This document shows, one piece after another, positions 25,551-32,893 of a DNA stretch of 45,435 nucleotides. The stretch lies in the IMG/VR virus record IMGVR_UViG_3300006925_000032, positions 1 to 45,435 of that record; one strand, 5' to 3'. Under the pieces are notes generated by a model, which did no database searches, was not told where the DNA came from, and was given only the letters and a program-made list of their open reading frames with translations. The translations under genes were made by a program, and so were the position numbers. Positions within the stretch are counted from its first letter, which is position 1. Every line of letters starts with the position of its first letter. Origin of the DNA: a virus.

Positions 25551-26803
25551 TCTACACCACTCCTTGCCACCAGTTCAACGTACTGAGTCACGTCTTTGAT
25601 ACCCAAGTCAGTCCTCAGTTTAATGACTGTATAATCGGTTAGTATAACCATCTCCCAACCATGTCTTCCTCCGACTCGCACTGCTGCTATCTCAGCCACA
25701 GCACACTCGATGTCGAGTGGATTCTTTAACTCATCAGGAAGAGGAAACGCTGCTGTCATGTCTACAAAGTCATCAATACCATCGAGAGCCTGTAGTGTTC
25801 CGAAACCATTAACTTTGTAATCTACTCTTAGGAAGACCTTAGTTCGGTCAGCGTGCATTACATAGCCACCAATAGCATCAGGTTTGAACTCTTGATTAGG
25901 TTTGATGAGTCGAATGCATCTTACATCAGGTGACTGCAATTCACGAACAATGTCATCCCAGTTGCTGTCAGTGGACATGTAGCCACTCCCATGCTCACCC
26001 CCCACACGAGTTACAAAAGTCTCAAGGGGTGAACGTATTTTCACTCTGTCTATGATTGTTTCAACACCGCTATCGGGACATCGCACTGCTTCGTAGAGAT
26101 AGTTGGCACTGTAGCCATGCCTACCTATCTTCCTTCCCATCCTGTCTCGCACGACATGGTTGTGAAGATATATAATGTCACCTTTGGGAACAACTACAGC
26201 CAAGTGATTCTCTTCAGGAGGAGCGAGTGAAGTGTATGCTTTCCATCGCATAGGTGAGGGAAACCAATCATACTCAGACCATCGTAGATTCACACTAAGG
26301 CTCTCTTTGTCTCTGAACAACTTGGTGAGAGTCTCCGATGTCATGTTGCGTGTCATGGCTTCATTCGGAACTGCATGAATACGAGCAAGTGCTCCAAAGA
26401 ATGCTCTCTTTGTTATGACTGGTGAATCTTTAATGCACCATCGCCAAAGTAGACGTGCTTCTTTCTCGTTAAATTTGTGTGCCACTTCTGTGAAAGACTT
26501 GGATGATTGAAGCAACGCTTCAACATAAGAGAGGTCGAAATCTCGTGAGCCTGAGTTTGCACTCTCAGATGCAAGAGCCATCCACGTCTCTTCTTCAGGT
26601 AACATATCCTTGACCACATCATAAAACAATGCTGCTTCATAAGCGATGAGTTTGAATGGGTCAGTCGGTAATTGGTCGATGTAGAACAGACGATAAAGAG
26701 CCAGTGTGTCCTCAAGTGTTGTCAGTCGAGCCAGTTGAGTAACTGGTGCTTTACCTAAGCGTAGTTGCTCATGTATGTCAGCGAGTAATGCGAACTTTGT
26801 CAT
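25547..26803 (-). CDS. Possible divergent ATP-dependent DNA ligase-like protein
   Basis: 418 residues from the ATG at 26803, which overlaps the previous stop and follows GAGGGG. The first 190 residues look helical, and RLLWRWCIKDSPVITKRAFF resembles the N-terminal domain of archaeal/viral ATP ligases (the LLRWILKKD...G pattern). VVVPKGDIIYLHNH then falls where ligases have the nucleotidyl-lysine motif EPKxDGxR: Lys and Asp are kept but Gly and Arg are not. A late block (ECAVAEIAAVRVGGRHGW) sits where an OB fold would be. A clear KxDG is missing, so the protein may be inactive, very diverged, or something else. Confidence 0.3.
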   Translation of the reverse strand: MTKFALLADIHEQLRLGKAPVTQLARLTTLEDTLALYRLFYIDQLPTDPFKLIAYEAALFYDVVKDMLPEEETWMALASESANSGSRDFDLSYVEALLQSSKSFTEVAHKFNEKEARLLWRWCIKDSPVITKRAFFGALARIHAVPNEAMTRNMTSETLTKLFRDKESLSVNLRWSEYDWFPSPMRWKAYTSLAPPEENHLAVVVPKGDIIYLHNHVVRDRMGRKIGRHGYSANYLYEAVRCPDSGVETIIDRVKIRSPLETFVTRVGGEHGSGYMSTDSNWDDIVRELQSPDVRCIRLIKPNQEFKPDAIGGYVMHADRTKVFLRVDYKVNGFGTLQALDGIDDFVDMTAAFPLPDELKNPLDIECAVAEIAAVRVGGRHGWEMVILTDYTVIKLRTDLGIKDVTQYVELVARSGVE

Positions 26804-27138
26804 AGCAACCCCTCGATTAAATCTGTGAACTCGCCTTGCCAACCATTAGGTCTTGGTTGTGTACCCACACCTAATATCTGAAACGACAGGTTACGAACCT
26901 TAACAGCGCTGGTCTTGATACCTTTACGCTTAGCGCATAGATAGAGACAATCAACCATCAACCCGTGTGGGCTTCTCTGATTCATCCATCTATCATCACC
27001 TGCTACCTTGATTGACAGAGCCTTAGCGGAAGCGTACTCGCCTCCTTTCAAACCCATAGCCAATGCCAGTTGCATACCTCTATCTACACCAGCGTGCGTC
27101 TCTACGGTACGAGCAACTATCTCTGCTTTATCACTCAT
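26800..27138 (-). CDS. TFB-like cyclin-repeat fragment
   Basis: 112 residues. EYASAKALSIKVAGD, then RSPHGLMVDCLYLCAKRKGI, then KTSAVKVRNLSFQILGV follow the order and spacing of one cyclin repeat of archaeal transcription factor B, in which RSPxGxxxAxLYxAxxxxG and a TxxxVxxxxGV helix are diagnostic. No zinc ribbon or second repeat is present, so it cannot be a complete TFB. It could bind DNA, RNA polymerase or host TBP to redirect transcription. It overlaps its neighbours by 8 nt and 4 nt, in the promoter D unit. Confidence 0.45.
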   Translation of the reverse strand: MSDKAEIVARTVETHAGVDRGMQLALAMGLKGGEYASAKALSIKVAGDDRWMNQRSPHGLMVDCLYLCAKRKGIKTSAVKVRNLSFQILGVGTQPRPNGWQGEFTDLIEGLL

Positions 27139-27379
27139 CTCCTAACACCTTCTTTCTTGACATCTTCATGTCTCCAAGCACCCAGCGAAGTCCATAGATG
27201 ACTCCCTGTAGCCCTTTGTAATCTCTCATGTGCTGAACCTTTTCTTCTTTCGTGAGTGCAAGATTGTGAAGAGCCAAGAGATGCTTGTTCTGTTTTCGCT
27301 CAGCATCGTTGAGCATAGTCTCAATCTCTTCCCATGTTCTCTCGTAAGAGAAGTTCTCACTATCTTGGTGGTCGTTCAT
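27131..27379 (-). CDS. Small helical hypothetical protein
   Basis: 82 residues, highly charged and helical: YERTWEEIETMLNDAERKQN, then KHLLALHNLALTKEEKVQHM, ending KMSRKKVLGDE. It probably forms a helical hairpin or coiled coil. It begins directly after the stop of the third DKYEGH paralogue (TGAATG) and overlaps the TFB-like gene by 8 nt. No family was recognised. Confidence 0.6.
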   Translation of the reverse strand: MNDHQDSENFSYERTWEEIETMLNDAERKQNKHLLALHNLALTKEEKVQHMRDYKGLQGVIYGLRWVLGDMKMSRKKVLGDE

Positions 27380-27658
27380 TCAAATCAACTCCTTGAAAAC
27401 CTCTGCTACAATTGAATTAATGTGTCCGCTTATGAATGGTTTTCCTTTAGCAGTATCAATAATTCGCAAGAGGACTCCACGCAATCGTTCGACTTCTGCA
27501 AGGAGAAGTGGTGCGTCGGCCATGATTCGTGCGTTTGAATAAGAATTGGTTGCCGCTATTTCTTCACCGTTAGAATCCCTCACAGTCATAGCACCTTTTC
27601 GTGCGCCTACTTTCCATTCACCTTCACTATGTCCTTCGTATTTGTCTGTGTCAATCAT
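27380..27658 (-). CDS. DKYEGH-family paralogue 3
   Basis: 92 residues. It starts MIDTDKYEGHSEGEWKVG and ends with a helix after ADAPLLLAEVERLRG. It is the third of three tandem genes with the same plan: an N-terminal DTDKYEGH(S/T)E(G/R)xW motif, a variable middle with short strands, then NA(R)xMADAPLLLAEV. The layout recalls Ea22/Ead-like small phage proteins, which also pair a G(P/E)W start with an (A)DAPxLLxEVxxLR tail. Function is unknown. It overlaps paralogue 2 by four bases (ATGA). Confidence 0.65.
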   Translation of the reverse strand: MIDTDKYEGHSEGEWKVGARKGAMTVRDSNGEEIAATNSYSNARIMADAPLLLAEVERLRGVLLRIIDTAKGKPFISGHINSIVAEVFKELI

Positions 27659-27969
27659 TCAATCAACCTCTTCAACTCATTTGCCGCAAGTACAAGTAGG
27701 TCACTTGGTCTTCCAACTTTTCGGTTAGTCCAACTTTCCGCCAACTCCTTGATACCTTCACGCAACCGCTTGATTTCTTCAAGGAGAAGTGGTGCGTCTG
27801 CTATGAGTTGAGAGTTAGGCAACCAAAAACGAGTGTCAATTTTAGGATTTAGAGTCGCAATTTCACCACCTACATTCCCTACTTCGCAAGCGTCTTGAGC
27901 ACAGATGCGCTCTCCATGAATCTCCCACGGTCTTTCCGTATGTCCTTCGTACTTGTCTGTGTCAATCAA
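27655..27969 (-). CDS. DKYEGH-family paralogue 2
   Basis: 104 residues, MIDTDKYEGHTERPWEIHGE at the start and LIADAPLLLEEIKRLREGI near the end. The middle differs from its sisters: it includes CAQDACEVG and a longer NPKIDTRFW segment. The conserved ends with divergent centres suggest tandem duplication followed by change in a target-facing region. It overlaps both neighbours by four bases. Confidence 0.65.
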   Translation of the reverse strand: MIDTDKYEGHTERPWEIHGERICAQDACEVGNVGGEIATLNPKIDTRFWLPNSQLIADAPLLLEEIKRLREGIKELAESWTNRKVGRPSDLLVLAANELKRLIE

Positions 27970-28250
27970 TTCAAATCCTCCTCTATTCTTCTCCAGTAAG
28001 ACGACGAACCTATGTTAAACTCAAGCAACAAGTCAGTAACCACTTGTCGCAACCGCTTGACTTCTGCGAGCAGTAGTGGTGCGTCTGCTATGAGCAATTC
28101 GTCAGGCAACAAGGAACCTGTGAGATTCTGAAATACCTTTCCAGTATTGCTCATAATGTATGAGTCCTTAGACCCGTTAGGGCAGTTAGTGAAATCAACA
28201 TACCACCATTCTCCTTCTGTGTGTCCTTCGTATTTGTCTGTGTCAATCAT
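27966..28250 (-). CDS. DKYEGH-family paralogue 1
   Basis: 94 residues, MIDTDKYEGHTEGEWWYVDF at the start and LLIADAPLLLAEVKRLRQVV near the end. First in transcription order of three tandem copies; its ATG overlaps the stop of the 66-residue gene (AATGATTGA). Middle segment NCPNGSKDSYIMSNTGK is unique to this copy. Function unknown, similar in plan to Ea22-like phage proteins. Confidence 0.65.
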   Translation of the reverse strand: MIDTDKYEGHTEGEWWYVDFTNCPNGSKDSYIMSNTGKVFQNLTGSLLPDELLIADAPLLLAEVKRLRQVVTDLLLEFNIGSSSYWRRIEEDLN

Positions 28251-28443
28251 TCTTGTTCACCTCTTTTTCTATGATGTTGAATCCTTCTTTAGTCGCCTCA
28301 CCATACAAGACATCAATGCCGCATCTGTATTTGCTATGAAGCATACTCGATATTTGCATGACACTTTCAAGCCAGTCATTAGGCATGTCAATAGGCACAC
28401 CTGAGTCACTCGTTAGTTGAATAACCAATGTTGGGTATTTCAC
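28243..28443 (-). CDS. Small hypothetical protein (GTG start)
   Basis: 66 residues starting at GTG, which overlaps the stop of the preceding gene (GTGA) with GAGGTGGTATT upstream. It begins MKYPTLVIQLTSDSG (a beta strand) and ends with a Lys/Glu helix (FNIIEKEVNKND). No motif was recognised. It is the second cistron of the promoter D unit. Confidence 0.55.
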   Translation of the reverse strand: MKYPTLVIQLTSDSGVPIDMPNDWLESVMQISSMLHSKYRCGIDVLYGEATKEGFNIIEKEVNKND

Positions 28444-29003
28444 AATACCACCTCTTGTTTGTTCTCCTTGATAGCGGAGACATCCATCATGGCTGTGTCT
28501 ACCTCAGTGAAGATAACATTGAGTAGTGTGTCACCAGCACGAGTGCTGATTGTTTCATCCATCAGTTTGTCGATGGCCTTATTGAGTGCCGCTGAGTGCT
28601 TCTCTTCTTCAATGTTCCATTCGGAATCATTGGTAAGCATCTTTGCTATGTCCTTGATTGCATTCTCAACCACAACGCTGTAGTGTGCTGGGTCAGTTTC
28701 TGTGGGTACGAAGTTACGAATAGCCATAGCCAGTAGACGAGCCATGACATTCTTCTTTGGGAACTTGGCTGGCATCCGTTGCTGAACCTCAGCACACTTT
28801 CGATAACCTCTACCATGTGTCTTACCTTTGGTGTTCTCTTTGTCTGTCTCAATCAACATAGCCGCCCCACTCTTCAAGTCCATGACATAGAGTTGAGGGT
28901 CAGCGTAGTATTCCTGTTTAGGGTCACGCCTCTTCTTCTCTTGCTTCGTCAATTCACTTGCTAACTTGCTTAGTGCTTTACCTGTTCCATCTGTCCATTC
29001 CAT
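28440..29003 (-). CDS. Hypothetical protein, first gene of the promoter D unit
   Basis: 187 residues from the second ATG (29003), preferred because GAGG lies 7 nt upstream; an ATG at 29009 is almost on top of that site. It begins MEWTDGTGKALSKLASELTK, has a strand pair QLYVMDLKSGAAMLIE, a basic turn KGKTHGRGYRK and a long helical C-terminus ending NKQEVVL. DLKSG and YVMD faintly recall a PD-(D/E)XK core, but no full set of residues is visible. The last codons carry the ribosome site of the next gene. Confidence 0.6.
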   Translation of the reverse strand: MEWTDGTGKALSKLASELTKQEKKRRDPKQEYYADPQLYVMDLKSGAAMLIETDKENTKGKTHGRGYRKCAEVQQRMPAKFPKKNVMARLLAMAIRNFVPTETDPAHYSVVVENAIKDIAKMLTNDSEWNIEEEKHSAALNKAIDKLMDETISTRAGDTLLNVIFTEVDTAMMDVSAIKENKQEVVL

Positions 29004-29028
29004 ATTCATTCCTCTTACTCTGTATTCT

Positions 29029-29050
29029 TACTGTTGCTTTATATATCAAC
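29029..29050 (-). promoter_or_regulatory. Archaeal promoter D
   Basis: Minus-strand AAGTTGATATATAAAGCAAC then AGTAAGAATACA. It carries C instead of G after AAAG and a longer A-rich leader (30-36 nt to the start) with its own GAGG ribosome site. It begins directly after the stop of the coiled-coil gene at 29051. Confidence 0.75.
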
Positions 29051-29557
29051 TTACAATTTAGTTGTCATAGTCCATCCTTCTTCTGTGATAGACCATTTGC
29101 GTTGCCTCGCCTCATGTCTGAGTTCTCTAATCTTCTGCCTGATTAGGGTGACTCTATCGGTTACTCTCTTCTCAAGAGACACCATACGAGAGTTCACTGT
29201 AGCGAGTAGCGTCATTATCTTCTCCTCGTGCTCCTTTTGCATAGAAACGATGCTGGCTTTTAAGTCAATGAATGCGTCACCGTGTTCCAGTGATGCGACA
29301 TCAACTTCCTTCTTGACTGAATCTTTAACCAGCGTCTCAATTGTTTGTGCTACTGTGTCCATCTTCTCATCCATGACGTTGATTTTAGCGAGTAACTCTT
29401 CCTTACTCATCTCTTGATTTATAGAATTGTAACGAGCGTTCTGTATGGTTGTGAATGTGTTATCGTAAAGACAATCGTGACAAACCTTTTGCTTAGATTT
29501 CATCGACCTCTTTGTAAATGGAAGGTTACACTTAATGCACTCAACACTGTAGGACAT
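29051..29557 (-). CDS. Zinc-ribbon and coiled-coil protein
   Basis: 168 residues from the ATG at 29557 (TGATG overlap with the preceding stop). The N-terminus has CIKCNLPF and KVCHDCLYD, two CxxC knuckles about 20 residues apart. It is followed by a long heptad-like region from about 45 to 150 (MSKEELLAKINVMDEKMDTV and later MVSLEKRVTDRVTLIRQKIR) and a basic end. This looks like a homo-oligomer with a zinc head, possibly DNA- or RNA-binding. Last gene of the promoter E unit. Confidence 0.6.
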   Translation of the reverse strand: MSYSVECIKCNLPFTKRSMKSKQKVCHDCLYDNTFTTIQNARYNSINQEMSKEELLAKINVMDEKMDTVAQTIETLVKDSVKKEVDVASLEHGDAFIDLKASIVSMQKEHEEKIMTLLATVNSRMVSLEKRVTDRVTLIRQKIRELRHEARQRKWSITEEGWTMTTKL

Positions 29558-29865
29558 CAAGCATCCCTCCTGTAGTCACTGACAACTGTGCGACTGTTCG
29601 GTATAGGGGCTGGTCTTTCCATGTCAGGTGACTTACCTATACGGTCACCACCAGCCATACGCCGACTCATCTCTTTCTTCAGTGCTACCTTTGTATCAAC
29701 ACCGAACCTTTGGTTCTTCACTTCTTCACAGTCCTCGCATTTTGGTAGAGACTTGGCGAACCTATCACTCATACATCTTTCATGCCATGAGTCTATTCGC
29801 TCTGCACCGCACAAGTAACCAATTCCATCTATGCTGGTGTGCAACACCGTTGGTGTGTAACTCAT
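29557..29865 (-). CDS. Cys-containing hypothetical protein
   Basis: 102 residues. A cysteine cluster in the first half (LCGAERIDSW, HERC, then KCEDCEEVKNQRFG) may bind zinc like an HNH-type or treble-clef finger. The second half is basic and disordered (GGDRIGKSPDMERPAPIPNS). It follows the first m5C methyltransferase with a 4-nt overlap (ATGA). No HNH catalytic residues are convincing. Confidence 0.55.
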   Translation of the reverse strand: MSYTPTVLHTSIDGIGYLCGAERIDSWHERCMSDRFAKSLPKCEDCEEVKNQRFGVDTKVALKKEMSRRMAGGDRIGKSPDMERPAPIPNSRTVVSDYRRDA

Positions 29866-30893
29866 TCTTCCATCTCCATGTGTCTGAAGATATGGGCTAT
29901 CACATCAACAGTCCAACCGTTACCTAACATCTTGTATCGTTGTGAATTAGAAACACCAAGCGTATAGTCATCAGGTAAAGTCTGTAGCCTTTCACACTCA
30001 ATAGGAGTTAGTTTTCTGTATACAGTTTGATTGTCGAGGACTGTATGCTCTTTGAGAGAGTAAGTCGCTGTTAAGCAATTCATCTTCCCGTCGCTTCTTG
30101 GTACTAATTTCTTACCTCTTCTTGGAGAGAAGTCTCTTCCGTGTTTCTTCTGATACTCTCTTCTGATTCTCTTAGATTCTTCAGTCCTTCTTTCCGTCAT
30201 AGCAAACGGGACGGTTACGAAAGTCCCATTCCAGTTTGCGTACTGTCGAGCAGTCATACAAATTGCCTTGTCAGGATTTACGTCAGAGTATTTCTTTTTG
30301 ATTTGAAAGTCTTTGTTCTTGTTCCACCACGCTTTCCATTTTGTCGTTAGGTGATACTCTTCACCAACATCATCCTCAAGAACATCCTCAAGAAAAATTA
30401 GTTTGTCGTCAGGTTGCTGAATGTTAGGTATGTTTGTCCAGTAGTAACGAGGTCTGTTTTGTGCTGACACTAAGTTGGAGTTGATTAGAATGGGTTCGAC
30501 ACCTAAGTATTCGGTGATGATGTTTCGCCACTCTCCTTTCATTTTTACATTCTCAAGTAAGAAATACTTTGGCTTGTAGTGATTAAGAATATCCACGAAC
30601 TCGAAGAACAGTTTACTACGAGGGTCTTCAAAATTAAGTTTCTTACCAGCCGCCGAGAAACCCTGACACGGAGAGCCAGCAGTGATTAAATCAACGTCTT
30701 CTAAATCCCAGTCACGCCAATTGAGAACGTCGCCTAACCGTATGTTATCAGGGTAGTTCTTATCAGCGATTTGAATAGCATACTTGTCTATCTCAGACGA
30801 GTAGTAGTTATCTAATGCGATACCTGCTCGTTTCAAAGCCAGTCGGCCACAGGATGTACCATCGAATAATCCTAATGCATTCCTAATCTTCAC
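29862..30893 (-). CDS. DNA (cytosine-5) methyltransferase
   Basis: 343 residues starting at GTG, which overlaps the preceding stop within the duplicated junction. Motif I ALGLFDGTSCG, IV AGSPCQGFS (catalytic C76), VI LLENV (114-116), VIII SAQNRPRYYW, IX RKLTPIECERLQTLPDDYT and X YKMLGNGWTVDVIAHIF are all in order. Length fits a complete short enzyme, with the recognition domain at about 170-280. It transfers a methyl group from AdoMet to cytosine in DNA, probably to protect viral DNA from restriction. No restriction endonuclease partner is adjacent. Confidence 0.95.
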   Translation of the reverse strand: MKIRNALGLFDGTSCGRLALKRAGIALDNYYSSEIDKYAIQIADKNYPDNIRLGDVLNWRDWDLEDVDLITAGSPCQGFSAAGKKLNFEDPRSKLFFEFVDILNHYKPKYFLLENVKMKGEWRNIITEYLGVEPILINSNLVSAQNRPRYYWTNIPNIQQPDDKLIFLEDVLEDDVGEEYHLTTKWKAWWNKNKDFQIKKKYSDVNPDKAICMTARQYANWNGTFVTVPFAMTERRTEESKRIRREYQKKHGRDFSPRRGKKLVPRSDGKMNCLTATYSLKEHTVLDNQTVYRKLTPIECERLQTLPDDYTLGVSNSQRYKMLGNGWTVDVIAHIFRHMEMEE

Positions 30894-30909
30894 GCCGTCA
30901 CCTCCACGC
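30889..30909 (-). repeat. Duplicated gene junction, copy 1
   Basis: 21-nt stretch identical to 31515-31535. On the minus strand it encodes the shared ending VEVTA-stop of one gene, contains GGAGGTGA and supplies the GTG start of the next (a methyltransferase in both cases). Confidence 0.85.
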
Positions 30910-31519
30910 TATCGGCTTCCCATCCTTTAATGATGTGAGAACCTACTTCGGCGTGAGTACAGTTTCTCAACGCTTGTCGTTTATTTTTTATTTTAGTATG
31001 TGAAATATCAAAACCATTCGCTTGTTGTGCTTGAGTAATCTTATTGTTTTCCCTCATACCATTACTTTTTATTTTCAGGTTGCTAAGTGGGAACGAAGCC
31101 CACACTTCATGACGACCAACACGAGCCGTAGGTTCAATCAGGGGTTCATAGTATGGTCTGACATTCTCGACAGCCCAAGCGCCCTCGTAGTGGTGCTTGA
31201 GGAATGTGATGAGTCCGTACAGGCTCGTCATGTCGGGAACGACTGGGGCGTAGCCCTTCGCACGTACACCTATATTGAATCGGTATTGTGAATGCGTCGG
31301 ACATGGTGGTGAAGCCCAAATGAAATCGAACTCGTGATAATGGGCGAGTAGGTATTCGTGAGCATCGCCAACAACCACTTCGTCATCAGGGAAATTTTCA
31401 GCATAAGCCTTAGCAATTTCGGCATCATATTCAACAGCAGTAACATCATAGTCGTCACTCCATCCTCTTCGATTACCTCCGATACCTGCATACAGATTCA
31501 GTACCTTCTTCGATTTCAC
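30890..31519 (-). CDS. Short DNA cytosine methyltransferase-like protein
   Basis: 209 residues from the GTG at 31519, which overlaps the previous stop; the upstream frame is coding for another gene. Motif I is LNLYAGIGGNRRGW, an acidic AVEYD follows, IWASPPCPTHSQ carries the catalytic-type Cys (C73, Pro-Cys-Pro in place of Pro-Cys-Gln), and AVENV is motif VI. The recognition domain is very short and the end (EVGSHIIKGW) resembles motif X. It is an m5C-type enzyme of reduced size as seen in phages, or a partner of the larger methyltransferase next to it. Activity cannot be judged from sequence. Confidence 0.75.
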   Translation of the reverse strand: MKSKKVLNLYAGIGGNRRGWSDDYDVTAVEYDAEIAKAYAENFPDDEVVVGDAHEYLLAHYHEFDFIWASPPCPTHSQYRFNIGVRAKGYAPVVPDMTSLYGLITFLKHHYEGAWAVENVRPYYEPLIEPTARVGRHEVWASFPLSNLKIKSNGMRENNKITQAQQANGFDISHTKIKNKRQALRNCTHAEVGSHIIKGWEADSVEVTA

Positions 31520-31535
31520 GCCGTCACCTCCACGC
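31515..31535 (-). repeat. Duplicated gene junction, copy 2
   Basis: Identical to 30889-30909. It covers the VEVTA-stop end of the glycosylase-like gene, its internal GGAGGTGA and the GTG of the short methyltransferase. Confidence 0.85.
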
Positions 31536-32061
31536 CTCGCCACCAGTCGGGAGCAGGTGTACCCTTCTCCCACTTGGCGAACTGCTTGGAATGGTAATAG
31601 CGACGGTATGCTTCGATAGCAAACTTAGGATAAGCATGGTATACAATCTCACCATCGACAGGTTCAGGTCTGTACTCATCAGGCATAGCCAATGCAAACT
31701 GTGTTAGCCCGTCATCAGGGATGACATGATGTAGTTCCATCATCCGTAGGATGGGTTGGTTACAGGCATGTTCTTTGCCGAAGCGTTGGCTGTACTCGTT
31801 ACACAATGTAACAGCATGTACTCCAAGCCACAAGAAGTTGGTACGAGTTTCACCTGCCCATACTGTACATGGGTGATGCTTGTAGCCACCTTTGTACATT
31901 GTACCACTCTTGGTAAGGGGCATTGAATCATGAGGTACATCGTGCCTGTGAAGGGCTGATGCCATCATCTGTGCCGCTTCTACGCACATCTTGGGAACGT
32001 GCTTGTCGCAATGCATACGTGCCGCAGTAATTGGGTTTCTATCTAATACAAATATGTTCAT
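31516..32061 (-). CDS. Pyrimidine-dimer glycosylase (T4 endonuclease V)-superfamily-like phage protein
   Basis: 181 residues. MNIFVLDRNPITAARMHCDK is a well-known start of phage proteins related to the T4 denV/Pyr_excise superfamily (a leading strand, then an AxxxHxDKHVxKMxxExAQ helix). Later HPCTVWAGETRTNFLWLGVH and LCNEYSQRFGKEH continue the pattern. In T4 the family nicks DNA at pyrimidine dimers; many phage relatives have no tested activity. It precedes two DNA methyltransferases, so a DNA modification or repair module is likely. The ATG overlaps the zinc-finger gene stop. Confidence 0.65.
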   Translation of the reverse strand: MNIFVLDRNPITAARMHCDKHVPKMCVEAAQMMASALHRHDVPHDSMPLTKSGTMYKGGYKHHPCTVWAGETRTNFLWLGVHAVTLCNEYSQRFGKEHACNQPILRMMELHHVIPDDGLTQFALAMPDEYRPEPVDGEIVYHAYPKFAIEAYRRYYHSKQFAKWEKGTPAPDWWRGVEVTA

Positions 32062-32192
32062 TGTTTATCTCTCCCTATCAAAAACATTCTCGCCTCAATG
32101 GACTTGTCAATGCATGGGCTACATACATTGTACTTACCACATCGAAGTCCTTTAGATTCCATTCCATTATATCTACACATATCGCATTTCAT
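32058..32192 (-). CDS. Zinc-finger microprotein
   Basis: 44 residues beginning MKCDMCRYNGMESKGLRCGK. Cysteines at 3, 6, 18, 24 and 27 (NVCSPCIDKS) allow a compact treble-clef or ribbon zinc site. The ATG overlaps the stop of the 75-residue gene, and its stop overlaps the glycosylase-like ATG. It is the second cistron of the promoter E unit. Function unknown. Confidence 0.6.
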   Translation of the reverse strand: MKCDMCRYNGMESKGLRCGKYNVCSPCIDKSIEARMFLIGRDKQ

Positions 32193-32416
32193 TTTGATTT
32201 CTCCTTGTATTCTGTGTGTGTCTTTGGTAACTTGTGTACTCGTCTACTGCACATGTTGTCCAATAGGGAACAAACATTGGCTACACCAGTAGACCATCGC
32301 TTCTTTGTCACTTCGTCATTAACCATCGCTTGTTCTAATTCTCTGATGTCGATGTTGTCACGAAGCCAACTAATGACTTCGTACTCAACATGGCTAACTG
32401 ATGTTGCTCTTTCCAT
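32189..32416 (-). CDS. Small hypothetical protein, first gene of the promoter E unit
   Basis: 75 residues, MERATSVSHVEYEVISWLRD at the start. The first 50 residues look helical with a possible helix-turn-helix-like run (IDIRELEQAMVNDEVTKKRW); the end is basic (RRVHKLPKTHTEYKEKSK). The start is 22 nt from the TATA element, so the mRNA is probably leaderless. First position and basic charge fit a small regulator, but this is only a guess. Confidence 0.55.
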   Translation of the reverse strand: MERATSVSHVEYEVISWLRDNIDIRELEQAMVNDEVTKKRWSTGVANVCSLLDNMCSRRVHKLPKTHTEYKEKSK

Positions 32417-32427
32417 GAAGAGTGTTT

Positions 32428-32449
32428 TACTGTTCCTTTATATATCAAC
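32428..32449 (-). promoter_or_regulatory. Archaeal promoter E
   Basis: Minus-strand GAAGTTGATATATAAAGGAA then CAGTA, beginning right at the end of the PC4-like gene. The G-type copy; the ATG is 22 nt from the core. Confidence 0.75.
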
Positions 32450-32450
32450 T

Positions 32451-32711
32451 TCAAGAGTCGTCGGTTCTTTCCTTCTGTTCTTCGTTAGCCTTCGCACTTT
32501 CGATTGCTTCTATGAGACGTGGTAGCATCTCAGTAGCCTGTTCTATAGACAAGCGTACTCCGTGTCTTGTGTGTTGCTTACCATCACGAAGTATGCGTAG
32601 GTCAATCCAATCCTTGCCATAGAAACTAACTTGTGCCAGCCTGACATCACCTCTGCCATCTTTCCATTTAGCCTCAAGGCTACTCGATTGCCATACAGTT
32701 TTCTCAGTCAT
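32451..32711 (-). CDS. PC4-like transcription cofactor / ssDNA-binding protein
   Basis: 86 residues from the ATG at 32711, preferred over 32717 because AGGAGG is then 7 nt away. DWIDLRILRDGKQHTRHGVR followed by LSIEQATEMLPRLIEAIESA matches the PC4/p15 fold: strands with an (I)DIR motif, a turn, KGxxL and the closing helix. PC4 proteins bind single-stranded DNA and act in transcription and replication; phage T5 and others carry viral forms. The C-terminal tail is charged (NEEQKERTDDS). Last gene of the promoter F unit. Confidence 0.65.
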   Translation of the reverse strand: MTEKTVWQSSSLEAKWKDGRGDVRLAQVSFYGKDWIDLRILRDGKQHTRHGVRLSIEQATEMLPRLIEAIESAKANEEQKERTDDS

Positions 32712-32713
32712 AC

Positions 32714-32893
32714 TCATTCCTCCTCAAGAACCATGTCAGCACGAAGCCAATGCTTGTGTAAGTCACCTGCTGACCATCTTTGGTTTGCGATAGTATCATC
32801 TTCATACTCAAGTTCAAAGACAGTAACGAGTGGCTCTGCTACAATGCGAGCACGTTTATTCATGTGCTTGTTAATCCACACACTTCCAATCAT
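32714..32893 (-). CDS. Small hypothetical protein
   Basis: 59 residues, MIGSVWINKHMNKRARIVAE at the start and LRADMVLEEE at the end. A five-strand SH3-like barrel is possible (RIVAEPLVTVFELEYEDD), followed by a short helix rich in Trp (QRWSAGDLHKHWL). The ATG overlaps the stop of the 258-residue gene, and the last codons (GAG GAG GAA TGA) make the ribosome site of the PC4-like gene. No family was recognised. Confidence 0.6.
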   Translation of the reverse strand: MIGSVWINKHMNKRARIVAEPLVTVFELEYEDDTIANQRWSAGDLHKHWLRADMVLEEE

